In this document: one piece after another, positions 1-8,417 of the stretch
Position numbering within the stretch: the first letter of the stretch is position 1
Layout of the letters: every line of letters starts with the position of its first letter
From: JAAYDK01 sp964543935
GTDB lineage: Bacteria; Spirochaetota; Spirochaetia; Sphaerochaetales; Sphaerochaetaceae
Reading direction: 5' to 3'
Assembly (NCBI GenBank): GCA_964543935.1
Contig: CAZJAK010000054.1
Coordinates: forward strand, 1-15,018
DNA length: 15,018 bases
The notes under the pieces: model-generated
What the model was told of the DNA's origin: nothing
Database searches by the model: none
What the model saw: the letters and a program-made list of their open reading frames with translations, nothing else
Position numbers and translations under genes: made by a program

Positions 1-254
1 TAGAAACTGAAGAACTGGTAAGAAAAAAGGACCTTACCATCGTTGCAGACTATGATTCCTATGACCATATCAAACAATTGCTCACTGCCCGCCAATGCCG
101 GACAACCGAAGAGTTCGCCACCCGGGTGACCATCGTGGCAACCGTCGAGGAACGGATGGTCGACGAGGTGGCCGCGGCCATCGTGGAAATCACCCACGGC
201 CGGGCCGAGGTCTCCCACAGTCAAGACGGGCTTGGAAAATCGTTCAGTCCTTGA
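1..254 (+). CDS. YigZ/IMPACT-family protein, C-terminal fragment (5' end outside window)
   Basis: An open frame read from base 3 gives 83 residues and a TGA stop at 252-254, with no in-frame start needed because the gene enters from the left edge. The fragment has a beta-alpha-beta-beta-alpha-beta look: TIVADYDSYDHIKQLL, then an acidic turn, then RVTIVATVEERMVDEVAAAI and a final HGRAEVSHSQ strand. This matches the ferredoxin-like C-terminal domain (DUF1949) of the YigZ/YvyE/IMPACT family, whose N-terminal domain carries the conserved part and lies outside this window. The cellular role of the family is poorly defined; eukaryotic IMPACT regulates the kinase GCN2. The stop overlaps the stop of the converging M28 gene by 11 bases. 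The family call rests on fold pattern only and could be wrong; that the frame is coding is fairly likely. Confidence 0.55.
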   Translation, partial: ETEELVRKKDLTIVADYDSYDHIKQLLTARQCRTTEEFATRVTIVATVEERMVDEVAAAIVEITHGRAEVSHSQDGLGKSFSP

Positions 255-1509
255 TTTCCCCAGAATCGATTTTCTCGATGAACCTGATCGCAATGGAAAT
301 CGTCTCTTCGACCGCTTTGGGATCGATGGCCTCGGGCAAGTCGGCCGGGGTGTGGTAGACGGCGTTGCGTTCCTTGTTTCCCCATGGCATCGCCATCAGG
401 GTGACCGCATGGAAACCCGCCTTGGCTGCTTCGGCGGCGTCGGTCCCCCCGGTCAAGAATGCAATAGGCTGGCTGAAGGCCTCGTACCCCATCGAGTGGG
501 CTACGTTCACGCATTCGGTGGCCATCTTCTGCGATAATTTCACGCTGCCATTGATGTCCGATGTGAGGAAGAACAAGTCCTTGGCGTCATAGGGGCAATC
601 GACATTGAAGTTCCACAATGGCTTTCCGGCAAAATCACCGGCATGTCGTGCGAAGAACGCGCGAGCGCCCCTCAAGCCGGCCTCTTCACCATCAAAACTG
701 GCCAAGACCAAGCGGGTGTGCTTCAACGGCACCCCGGCTGTTTTCGCGCTATGGAAATAGGAAGCCAACTCGATGGCCATCGCTGAGGAAATCAAGTTGT
801 CCCCTGCTCCCGGGGTCCCCTCGGAGGAGGCGAAAAACCAGAGGTGCCCGACAAACGGGACGCCGACCGTCAACAGGATGGTGGCGACCAGATATCCTGC
901 GGGGGGAAGCGAGACACTGAACAATCCGTCGCCTGAGACGGCATTGAAGGTACGCATCAGCGCCACCAGCAAGAAAGCAAGGTAGAAGCCCAGCCCCGAG
1001 CCGATGCGAAGCATGTACAAAGAGGGTTTGTTGGTGAAGAAATTGAATACCTGGGCGCTGTCGTGATGCCCGCTGAAGACCACTGTCTGGTGGACTTCTC
1101 CGGCTGGTTCTATCACGCCATGCACATTCACCCCGGTTTTGGCCGGGTATAGACGGTCGACCACTTCCTTATATAAGAAGAACTCGAACACCATCACCGC
1201 CATACCGGTTGCGTTGAGGATCAATGCCACCAAAGGCAGGTCGACCCACAGCAAGAGCAATGCCACCGGATAAATGACCACCAACATCCGGATCCAGCCA
1301 AGGAAGGCCGCAGGATGGACGACAAACGATTCCTGTTCGGCACGATCCGTATAGTTCGACAGCTCCTCGTGCAGGTCGCGGGCGGTTTGCTGGCAGGCCT
1401 CCGATCCGACAAGGCGGCTTCCGTAAGCATCCACCAACCGGGCGGTCCTGTCCAAAGCTTGGCGGGCCATGCGGGCCCCCTGAAGTTTTTCCATCTTAGC
1501 CTTAACCAT
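244..1509 (-). CDS. M28-family zinc aminopeptidase with transmembrane segments
   Basis: Predicted 421-residue membrane metallopeptidase that would remove N-terminal residues from peptides with two zinc ions. The M28 ligand set is present: GHHDSA (H148, D150), GAGDN (D237, bridging), GEE (E275 catalytic, E276 ligand), NVD (D304) and VYHTPAD (H386). Hydrophobic segments lie at about 74-92 and 93-112, before the first ligand, and at about 168-188 and 204-226, between the first and second ligands; the latter is an unusual place. Start choice: the ATG at 1509 has an AGAGGA Shine-Dalgarno seven bases upstream. An in-frame ATG at 1530 has no such site and lies upstream of the likely transcription start, and longer starts run into the tRNA-Ser gene. 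The substrate is unknown. The family call is strong and the membrane topology is inferred from hydrophobicity. Confidence 0.9.
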   Translation of the reverse strand: MVKAKMEKLQGARMARQALDRTARLVDAYGSRLVGSEACQQTARDLHEELSNYTDRAEQESFVVHPAAFLGWIRMLVVIYPVALLLLWVDLPLVALILNATGMAVMVFEFFLYKEVVDRLYPAKTGVNVHGVIEPAGEVHQTVVFSGHHDSAQVFNFFTNKPSLYMLRIGSGLGFYLAFLLVALMRTFNAVSGDGLFSVSLPPAGYLVATILLTVGVPFVGHLWFFASSEGTPGAGDNLISSAMAIELASYFHSAKTAGVPLKHTRLVLASFDGEEAGLRGARAFFARHAGDFAGKPLWNFNVDCPYDAKDLFFLTSDINGSVKLSQKMATECVNVAHSMGYEAFSQPIAFLTGGTDAAEAAKAGFHAVTLMAMPWGNKERNAVYHTPADLPEAIDPKAVEETISIAIRFIEKIDSGEIKD

Positions 1510-1528
1510 CTGCGCATCCTCTTGGTGC

Positions 1529-1557
1529 ATTGTTGCCGTAGCGCTTGAACCTGTCAA
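1529..1557 (-). promoter_or_regulatory. Candidate promoter of the M28 peptidase gene
   Basis: Reading on the minus strand, a perfect TTGACA (1552-1557) is followed after 17 bases by AACAAT (1529-1534), which matches the -10 consensus at four of six positions. Transcription would begin near 1522, right at the AGAGGA ribosome site. That gives a very short leader and agrees with the ATG at 1509 as start codon. The -10 is weak, so this is a moderate call. Confidence 0.45.
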
Positions 1558-1598
1558 GGCATGCAAGAATCCCCGGGGAACTGGCAGATGGGCTTTAC

Positions 1599-1628
1599 TT
1601 GACAAAAGCGTCGGCCCTTCAGTATAGT
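1599..1628 (+). promoter_or_regulatory. Promoter of the tRNA array
   Basis: A perfect -35 TTGACA (1599-1604) and a near-perfect -10 TATAGT (1623-1628) are separated by 18 bases. The predicted start is near 1635, seven bases before the first tRNA-Ser. It points away from the M28 promoter, so this gap of about 130 bases holds a divergent pair. No other strong promoter is visible up to the SRP RNA, so this one may serve all five tRNAs and perhaps the SRP RNA. Confidence 0.75.
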
Positions 1629-1641
1629 GGGAGTCCTGATT

Positions 1642-1726
1642 GGAGAGATGTCCGAGCGGTCGAAGGAAGCGGTCTTGAAAACCGTCGAGGCGCAAGTCTC
1701 CGGGGGTTCGAATCCCTCTCTCTCCG
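1642..1726 (+). tRNA. tRNA-Ser(UGA)
   Basis: Full cloverleaf with a long class II variable arm. Acceptor GGAGAGA pairs with TCTCTCC (1719-1725), with G discriminator at 1726. The anticodon loop CTTGAAA gives anticodon TGA, and the T arm is GGGGG/TTCGAAT/CCCTC. CCA is not encoded. It reads UCA, and UCG/UCU by wobble. First gene of the array. Confidence 0.97.
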
Positions 1727-1774
1727 CTACGTGATATCCGATCAGGTCGAAATACTACCTGTCGGTAATTGCCT

Positions 1775-1861
<87 letters not shown>

Positions 1862-1911
1862 TTTTTTCGTGTGTGCGTTTTTTTTACATGTGTTCATGAT
1901 CGACTTGTTGC

Positions 1912-1985
1912 GTAGCCATAGCTCAGCTGGATAGAGCATCAGATTGCGGATCTGGAGGTCGGAGGTTCGAATCCTCTTGGCTACA
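1912..1985 (+). tRNA. tRNA-Arg(GCG)
   Basis: Class I cloverleaf of 74 bases: acceptor GTAGCCA/TGGCTAC (3' strand 1978-1984), A discriminator at 1985, D arm GCTC/GAGC with A20 (an arginine identity base), anticodon stem TCAGA/TCTGG and loop TTGCGGA. The anticodon is therefore GCG, reading CGC and CGU. Most bacteria instead have ACG, deaminated to ICG, for this codon box. CCA is not encoded. Confidence 0.95.
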
Positions 1986-2003
1986 TACGGCGAAAACCCG
2001 CCA

Positions 2004-2091
2004 GGAGAGATGTCCGAGTGGTCGAAGGAGACGGACTCGAAATCCGTTGTACCGTCTGACGGTACCGAGGGTTCGAATCCCTCTCTCTCCG
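2004..2091 (+). tRNA. tRNA-Ser(CGA)
   Basis: Acceptor GGAGAGA (2004-2010) pairs with TCTCTCC, with G discriminator at 2091. Anticodon stem ACGGA/TCCGT encloses loop CTCGAAA, giving anticodon CGA for codon UCG. The long variable arm is built on GTACCGTC/GACGGTAC. CCA is not encoded. Confidence 0.97.
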
Positions 2092-2117
2092 CTTTGTTAG
2101 ATTTGTGCGTTGACCTT

Positions 2118-2205
2118 GGAGAGATGTCCGAGTGGTCGAAGGTGCACCCTTGGAAGGGGTGTGAGCTCTAACCGGGCTCCGAGGGTTCGAATCCCTCTCT
2201 CTCCG
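2118..2205 (+). tRNA. tRNA-Ser(GGA)
   Basis: Acceptor GGAGAGA (2118-2124) pairs with TCTCTCC (2198-2204), with G discriminator at 2205. Anticodon stem CACCC/GGGTG encloses loop TTGGAAG, giving anticodon GGA for UCC and UCU. The long variable arm is GAGCTC...GGGCTC. CCA is not encoded. The SRP RNA begins about ten bases later, so joint transcription is likely. Confidence 0.97.
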
Positions 2206-2212
2206 TCAGCGA

Positions 2213-2340
2213 TTCCCCCTTAGCGTTGATGGTATATTCTGCGCTATCGTCCATCACCCAACCCCGCCAGGGCCGGAAGGCAGCAACGGTAAGTGACCGG
2301 GCGATGAGATGCAGGCGATGTATCGGAGCTAAGGGGGTTT
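2213..2340 (+). ncRNA. ffs: Small (4.5S-type) signal recognition particle RNA
   Basis: The RNA core of the signal recognition particle; it binds Ffh and directs membrane proteins to FtsY and the translocon. The apical hairpin GCC-GGAA-GGC (tetraloop 2275-2278) and the flanking CAGGG and CAGCAACGG are the conserved Ffh-binding element. The ends close in a ten-pair helix, CCCCCTTAGC (2215-2224) with GCTAAGGGGG (2328-2337), and a middle helix pairs CATCACCC with GGGCGATG except for one mismatch. There is no Alu domain, so it is the short form. Five T residues (2338-2342) after the closing helix could serve as terminator. Exact ends are inferred from pairing. Its place between tRNA-Ser and dnaX is conserved in distant bacteria. 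Confidence 0.93.
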
Positions 2341-2357
2341 TTCATCTTGTGGCCGCA

Positions 2358-2366
2358 TGATATAGT
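2358..2366 (+). promoter_or_regulatory. Extended -10 promoter of dnaX, predicted leaderless
   Basis: TG (2358-2359), one base, then TATAGT (2361-2366) is a textbook extended -10. The expected transcription start is about 2373-2376, and the dnaX ATG is at 2376. No clear -35 is seen; the T-rich end of the SRP gene falls there. No Shine-Dalgarno precedes the ATG. The same TATAGT hexamer serves the tRNA promoter. Confidence 0.6.
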
Positions 2367-2375
2367 CTACACGAT

Positions 2376-4109
<1,734 letters not shown>

Positions 4110-4131
4110 GCTTCACTTTCCGGAGGAATTC

Positions 4132-4452
4132 ATGAATCCGTTCGACGTATTGAAAAACATGCAGAACATGCAACAACAGATGCAACAGATGCAAGGCCGT
4201 CTCGGCAGCATCCATGCCACGGGCTCCAGCGGTGGTGGAATGGTGGAATTGACCATCAACGGGCGCATGGAAGTGCAATCGATCAAGATTGCCCCCGAGG
4301 CGGTCGACCCAACCGACATCCCCACCCTTGAGGTATTGGTGGTGTCTGCATTCAATGCCGCCATGCAGAAAATGCAAGAACAGCTCAAAGCGGAAGCCGC
4401 CTCGTTGACGGCCGGTATGAATTTACCGCCCAACTTCCCAAGGATGGCGTGA
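4132..4452 (+). CDS. ybaB: YbaB/EbfC nucleoid-associated protein
   Basis: 106-residue homolog of YbaB/EbfC, small dimeric DNA-binding proteins that coat the nucleoid; in Borrelia EbfC also affects gene expression. Seen here: an N-terminal amphipathic helix rich in Met and Gln (residues 8-22), the core GGGMVELTINGRMEVQSIKI, a helical LEVLVVSAFNAAMQKMQEQL segment, and a Gly/Pro/Met-rich tail. Start choice: the ATG at 4132 has GGAGGA four bases upstream. An in-frame ATG at 4099 would lie inside dnaX and has no ribosome site. It lies 22 bases after dnaX and one base before recR, the standard arrangement; the product probably supports RecR-linked repair or nucleoid structure. Confidence 0.95.
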   Translation: MNPFDVLKNMQNMQQQMQQMQGRLGSIHATGSSGGGMVELTINGRMEVQSIKIAPEAVDPTDIPTLEVLVVSAFNAAMQKMQEQLKAEAASLTAGMNLPPNFPRMA

Positions 4453-4453
4453 C

Positions 4454-5056
4454 GTGGCCAGCATGAACGCCTTGGACCAACTCGTCAAACTCCTCTCGCG
4501 CCTGCCCGGAATCGGTCCGAAGAGCGCCACCCGCTTGGCCTTTCATCTGATTAAAAGCGACGGTGGGTACAATGAGCAATTGGCACAAGCCATCGACACC
4601 ATCCAGCATCGCATCTTCCCTTGCTCCATCTGCGGCAGTTTCACCGAGACCGACCCCTGCCCCATCTGCTGCGACCCCAACCGCAACCAGCACATGCTCT
4701 GTGTCGTGGAACAACCGCAAGACGTGATGACCATCATTGCATCGGGGGCTTACGACGGGCTGTACCATGTGTTGGGAGGGGCGTTGTCTCCGTTAGATGG
4801 TATCGGACCGGGCGATTTGAATTTTTCAGGAATGCTCAAACGCATCGAGCAGGGCTCGTTCGAGGAAGTGGTCATCGCCACCAACCCGACTGAGGAGGGC
4901 GATACCACGGCCATGTATATCCGCCATCTGCTCAAGGGCAAACCCGTCGCCATCACACGCCTGGCTTCAGGACTCCCCATCGGCGGAGACTTGGAATACG
5001 CTGACCGCCTCACGCTGGCCCGTTCACTGCGCGGACGGGTCAAGTTCCAGGAATAA
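4454..5056 (+). CDS. recR: Recombination mediator protein RecR
   Basis: 200-residue RecR, which works with RecO (and RecF) to load RecA on gapped DNA. Domains in order: helix-hairpin-helix LPGIGPKSATRLAF (17-30), a four-cysteine zinc finger C57/C60/C69/C72, and a Toprim domain with VVEQPQD (E86), NPTEEGD (144-150) and the C-terminal GLPIGGDLEYAD. Length is normal for the family. The GTG at 4454 has AAGGA ten bases upstream and is preferred. An ATG three codons later (4463) is possible but poorly spaced. It is one base from ybaB, so translation is probably coupled. It ends five bases before the stop of the converging J-domain gene, leaving no room for an ordinary terminator. Confidence 0.98.
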   Translation: MASMNALDQLVKLLSRLPGIGPKSATRLAFHLIKSDGGYNEQLAQAIDTIQHRIFPCSICGSFTETDPCPICCDPNRNQHMLCVVEQPQDVMTIIASGAYDGLYHVLGGALSPLDGIGPGDLNFSGMLKRIEQGSFEEVVIATNPTEEGDTTAMYIRHLLKGKPVAITRLASGLPIGGDLEYADRLTLARSLRGRVKFQE

Positions 5057-5061
5057 CGCAC

Positions 5062-5850
5062 TCAGACGATGTCGCGTTCCTTTTTGATAGCCTCATAGGC
5101 ACTCTGGATTTCCCTGAACTTTTCGGTGGCGAACTTGGTGAACTCCTCGGGCAGGCCTTTGGAACTCACTGTGTCGGGATGGAACTCGATGCTCAACTTC
5201 CGGTAAGCCTTCTTTATCTCTTCGACCGTGGCATCCTTGGCCAATCCCAAGGTGGCATAGGCTTGGGCCACAGTCCCGCCACCCTCGTAGCGCTGCTTGA
5301 TGCTCTCATACAGCCCGGCGGGGATCCGGAAAATCGTGGCGGCTTCACGAATCAGTTGGTCCTCGGCAGCGGAAAGGTTGCCGTCGGCCACGGCGACACG
5401 GAAAAATATGTCGATCATCAACTCGAGCAAAGCTGGTTCATGGGAAAAGTTCTGATGAAATTGGACGGCGAACTGGTTGAAGGTCCCGCCTCCCGACAAT
5501 GCCGCATGGAACACCCGCATGGCGGCCGCCTTGCTTTGGGCATCCAGCTTCAAATCGTTGTCGATGAATTCTTGGACCTTGCGTTGTTCCTCGGGAAGCA
5601 AGCGCCCGTCCACCGTAGCGATGCGGGCCAACATGGAAAATGCACCCACGAAGAACACCATCTGGGCCTGCTGTTCACGGGTGAGGTCTTGCCTGCCGGC
5701 GTAAAAGCGTTCAGCCGATTCGCTTGAGGAAGAGCCTTCAGCTGTCGACCGGTCGAACAGGTTGCCGAATGCAATGCCGGCCACCAAGCCGAGCGGTCCA
5801 CCCAAGACGAAACCCAATGCACCACCGATCAGCTTTCCCATCCAACCCAC
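5062..5850 (-). CDS. DjlA-like membrane-anchored TerB/J-domain co-chaperone
   Basis: 262 residues with three parts. First, a glycine-rich membrane segment (about 4-31, a glycine-zipper pattern as in DjlA). Second, a TerB-like all-helical domain (about 55-185) with two repeat-like acidic turns, ATVDGRLLPEEQ and AVADGNLSAAEDQ. Third, a C-terminal J domain (about 195-260) with the DnaK-stimulating HPD at 224-226. It probably recruits DnaK at the inner face of the membrane. Start: GTG at 5850, with AAGG eight bases upstream; an ATG at 5841 is the alternative. It follows the glycosidase gene by 18 bases on the same strand, so the two are probably co-transcribed. The symbol is left empty because orthology with djlA cannot be shown from sequence alone. 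Confidence 0.88.
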   Translation of the reverse strand: MGWMGKLIGGALGFVLGGPLGLVAGIAFGNLFDRSTAEGSSSSESAERFYAGRQDLTREQQAQMVFFVGAFSMLARIATVDGRLLPEEQRKVQEFIDNDLKLDAQSKAAAMRVFHAALSGGGTFNQFAVQFHQNFSHEPALLELMIDIFFRVAVADGNLSAAEDQLIREAATIFRIPAGLYESIKQRYEGGGTVAQAYATLGLAKDATVEEIKKAYRKLSIEFHPDTVSSKGLPEEFTKFATEKFREIQSAYEAIKKERDIV

Positions 5851-5868
5851 GATTGAGCCTTGCCTTTG

Positions 5869-7293
5869 TCAGAGTTTATCGATCAACATCGAGCACTTTC
5901 CGGAGGGAATCGGTAGAGTCTTCTTCTTGTTCTCAGCCAAGATTTCAATGGTGAAATAGTAGAGCTTCTCCGATTCCAACCTGATTTCCCAGCCACGGGG
6001 CTGTTTGTTGCTCAGGATGGTGATAAGGTTGCGTTTGAGCGAAAGGCCTTCGATTCCCATCGCCTCGAGGTTCGTCATGGTCCAATCCACTGTTTTGCGG
6101 GGCAACGAGATCACCAGCCCAATGATGTCCTCGATCATCAACGTCACAGTGATGAGAGCAACGGCGGGCATGTAGCGCCTGCGGGGGAAATCGGCCCTGG
6201 AAGGATCCACCGAAGGGCCCTCTTTGAAGGGCAGGTAGGCTTCCCAGACATCGCCCGGCTGTTCGGTGTCGGGATGGAGCGTGTCCAAGATGAAATAGAG
6301 GTGCCGGATGGCGCACTCGCGGGCGAACTCGAACTTGCCGTAGCGTTCCAGGCCCTTGACCACCATGAAGGTGTTGTAAGGGACCACGGCACCGTTGAAT
6401 CCGTTGCCGTTCTCCGAATAGTCGGGATCGTCCACAGGAAGGCAGGGGAAAGGATTCTCGGTCCCGAAAGAATCGGGATCGGAGAGTTTGGCAATCATCG
6501 CCTCGGCCCGCTCCTCGTTGGGAATCTCGGCCAACAAGGTCCAAAAGGCTCCGACATGCTTGCGGGCGATACGGTTTTCCTTGACGTCAAGATCATGATA
6601 GAACCCGTCGGCCGGATCCCACATCAGGGAATTGATCCTGGTCTTGAGGGAGAAGTAGAGCCGTTTGTAGCGGAAGCTCAGCTCCTTGTCGTTCAGGATG
6701 TCGCCGATGGCCGACAAATACAAAGCGCTCACGGCCAACTGGGCGTTGAAATCGACCGGGTAATACATTTTCGCACGGTCGACGTTCCCAAGCATGCAAG
6801 CCGAGGAGGGCACTGAATACAGGCCGTTCTCCCGCATGAATTTGGCCTTGAGCCAATCGAAATGCTTCTCGAGAACGGGAACGATGTCTTTCAAGCGCTT
6901 CTTATTGCCGACCTTATGGTAAAACCCATGCTCGACATAAGCGAACAGGGGCGGGCACACTCCCTCGGGATTGTCGGCCGACAGCATCGCTTGACCGTCC
7001 CCGAGATTGTAATCACAACGGATCGCCCCCGATTCCTCTTGCTTGCCGTAAAAAAAATCAAGCATGGGGAACGGAGAGTAATTCTGGTTGCTGTATACCA
7101 AAAAGAGGGCCGCCAAACAGCTCTCGAACTGATTGAAACTCTTTTGACCCGGGTAGGAGAGGTACCCTCCGGAAAATCCGTTTTCTTTGGTACCTTGCGA
7201 CCAGAGTTCGTCAATCCACACCCAAGACCTGTCGTACATGTCGACAAAATCTTGGTCATAAAAATGTACCGACGGCACCAAATCCTTGATCAA
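5869..7293 (-). CDS. Trehalase-like (alpha/alpha)6-barrel glycoside hydrolase (GH37/GH63 type)
   Basis: 474 residues resembling trehalase and GH63 glucosidases, which hydrolyse alpha-glucosidic or related sugars by inversion. Family-like stretches: PEGVCPPLFAYV (109-120), helix to FDWL (145-148), LGNVDRAKMYYPVDFNAQL with D172 as possible catalytic acid, WDPADGFYHDLD (225-236), GAVVPYNTFMVVKGLERYG (301-319) and WEAYLPFKEGPS (350-361) with E351 as possible base. A small beta-rich C-terminal domain follows from about 400. There is no signal peptide, so it is cytoplasmic. It starts with TTG at 7293, preceded by AAGAGG eight bases upstream; no in-frame ATG or GTG lies before the upstream stop, and the later ATG at 7239 lacks a ribosome site. 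The substrate is unknown, and the classical trehalase signatures are not intact. It leads a two-gene unit with the J-domain gene. Confidence 0.75.
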   Translation of the reverse strand: MIKDLVPSVHFYDQDFVDMYDRSWVWIDELWSQGTKENGFSGGYLSYPGQKSFNQFESCLAALFLVYSNQNYSPFPMLDFFYGKQEESGAIRCDYNLGDGQAMLSADNPEGVCPPLFAYVEHGFYHKVGNKKRLKDIVPVLEKHFDWLKAKFMRENGLYSVPSSACMLGNVDRAKMYYPVDFNAQLAVSALYLSAIGDILNDKELSFRYKRLYFSLKTRINSLMWDPADGFYHDLDVKENRIARKHVGAFWTLLAEIPNEERAEAMIAKLSDPDSFGTENPFPCLPVDDPDYSENGNGFNGAVVPYNTFMVVKGLERYGKFEFARECAIRHLYFILDTLHPDTEQPGDVWEAYLPFKEGPSVDPSRADFPRRRYMPAVALITVTLMIEDIIGLVISLPRKTVDWTMTNLEAMGIEGLSLKRNLITILSNKQPRGWEIRLESEKLYYFTIEILAENKKKTLPIPSGKCSMLIDKL

Positions 7294-7340
7294 ACTCCAT
7301 ACCTCTTTGGAAAACTAAGTAGAAAACGAAAGACATGCAC

Positions 7341-7353
7341 TGTATACAATACA
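7341..7353. promoter_or_regulatory. Inverted repeat over the -10: possible operator
   Basis: TGTAT-ACA-ATACA is a perfect 5+5 inverted repeat; seven-base arms ACTGTAT/ATACACT match except for one position. It covers the -10 of the glycosidase promoter, where a repressor would block polymerase. A small ATGCA/TGCAT pair flanks it. No regulator gene is adjacent, so this is a candidate only. Confidence 0.35.
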
Positions 7354-7374
7354 CTCAGTTCATGCATTAGTCAA
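7346..7374 (-). promoter_or_regulatory. Promoter of the glycosidase/J-domain unit
   Basis: On the minus strand TTGACT (7369-7374) and TATTGT (7346-7351) are separated by 17 bases. The predicted start near 7339 gives a leader of about 45 bases before the TTG codon. The segment is clearly A+T-richer than its surroundings. Confidence 0.6.
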
Positions 7375-7394
7375 ATACGAAGGAGATTTTTTCA

Positions 7395-8348
7395 CTACGG
7401 TTTTCTAATGAATTTCAATGCTGCCGGGAGCAATTCAATATCGACCGAGCGGCACGAGCGGGAGATTTCCTCACCGTCAGCATGCACCGGAAGATCGGCG
7501 TCGCCGACAATCGAGATGGTGCGGGTCCGTATGGTCGTGAAACGCGGGCTCTTTACCTGGTCGCCCTTAAAGAACTTCAAGGCAAACCACAGGATCTCAT
7601 GCCCTTGTATCTCACGGTTGGCGTAACAGACGTCGAGCAAGCCGTCATCGATGATCGCATCGGGAGCCATGATGAATGTCGAGCCCATCCGGCGGCCATT
7701 GCACACCGAAATCTGCTGGGTGGAGACCTCGACATCACCCTGGTCGCTGTGCATGGTCACCTTGACCGGACCGGGGTAATTGACGAGCACTTTGACGAAA
7801 GCGGCCAAATAACTCGGCATTCCGGAAAGGTGTTTGAAATCGGAGGCGACGAAGTTCACCGTCGGCTCGAATCCCAATCCGACCCCGTTCACGAAATACC
7901 TTCCCTCGGGATACTTTCCCCCCTTCACCACGGCACAATCGGTGGGAATCCAAGCTTGTTCCATTACAGCAGCACATGCCTGCTGGACAGAACGAGGGGT
8001 TTTGGCGATGTAAGCGAAATCATTGCCACGGCCGACCGGGATGAGCCCGACCACGGGCACATCGTCGAAAGCCAGCGAACGACGGGTTGTCTCACGCATG
8101 ACCCCGTCGATGACCTCATTCAGAGTCCCGTCGCCACCGGCGGCGACGATTAGCTTGTAACCATCAGAGACCGCCTTGGCCGCCAATTCGGCGGCATGCA
8201 TCGGCCGTTCGGTCCTGGCAACGCTAAACGGGAAACGCTCGTTGGTAAAACAGGCGGCGATGGCGGACTCGGCGGCGGCAGCCCGCCCCTTCGCAGCATG
8301 GGGGTTCAATATGATGAAGGCAGTGGGATCCGATGAATACTGGGGCAT
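7395..8348 (-). CDS. Diacylglycerol/sphingosine kinase-family lipid kinase (YegS/DgkB-like)
   Basis: 317-residue soluble lipid kinase of the DAGK catalytic family, which would transfer phosphate from ATP to diacylglycerol or a related lipid for phospholipid recycling. Motifs: IILNPHAAKGRA (12-23), the nucleotide-binding GGDGT (71-75) followed by LNEVIDGV, PVGRGNDFA (104-112; most relatives have GTGNDFA), and a C-terminal MAPDAIIDDGLLDV typical of the beta-sandwich domain. No membrane segment is seen, so it differs from the small integral DgkA. Start: ATG at 8348 with AAAGGA eight bases upstream; the frame stays open to 8390 but lacks a good site there. It has its own promoter, and its 3' end faces the glycosidase promoter with no visible terminator. 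Confidence 0.93.
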   Translation of the reverse strand: MPQYSSDPTAFIILNPHAAKGRAAAAESAIAACFTNERFPFSVARTERPMHAAELAAKAVSDGYKLIVAAGGDGTLNEVIDGVMRETTRRSLAFDDVPVVGLIPVGRGNDFAYIAKTPRSVQQACAAVMEQAWIPTDCAVVKGGKYPEGRYFVNGVGLGFEPTVNFVASDFKHLSGMPSYLAAFVKVLVNYPGPVKVTMHSDQGDVEVSTQQISVCNGRRMGSTFIMAPDAIIDDGLLDVCYANREIQGHEILWFALKFFKGDQVKSPRFTTIRTRTISIVGDADLPVHADGEEISRSCRSVDIELLPAALKFIRKP

Positions 8349-8388
8349 GCGGGATTTCCTTTCACACGGTATGTACGGTTGGGTCACC

Positions 8389-8417
8389 ATGATATCCTAT
8401 TTACAGTCCCTTTTCAA
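8389..8417 (-). promoter_or_regulatory. Promoter of the lipid kinase gene
   Basis: On the minus strand TTGAAA (8412-8417) and TATCAT (8389-8394) are 17 bases apart, giving a start near 8382 and a leader of about 34 bases that carries the AAAGGA site. It shares its DNA with the ygiQ promoter on the other strand. Confidence 0.6.

Noticed and set aside
1510..1695. Longer N terminus for the M28 peptidase (up to 62 more residues)
   Set aside because: It would overlap the tRNA-Ser gene and its promoter. The ATG at 1509 has a good Shine-Dalgarno, and the predicted transcript starts near 1522.
7375..7394. Terminator of the lipid kinase gene
   Set aside because: A short A run follows the stop on the minus strand, but there is no hairpin before a T run.
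6862..7626. Plus-strand frame of 254 codons crossing the glycosidase start and the lipid kinase end
   Set aside because: It covers parts of two supported minus-strand genes and the promoter between them; no ribosome site or domain.
7482..8153. Plus-strand frame of 223 codons opposite the lipid kinase
   Set aside because: Shadow of a gene with a clear GGDGT motif on the other strand.
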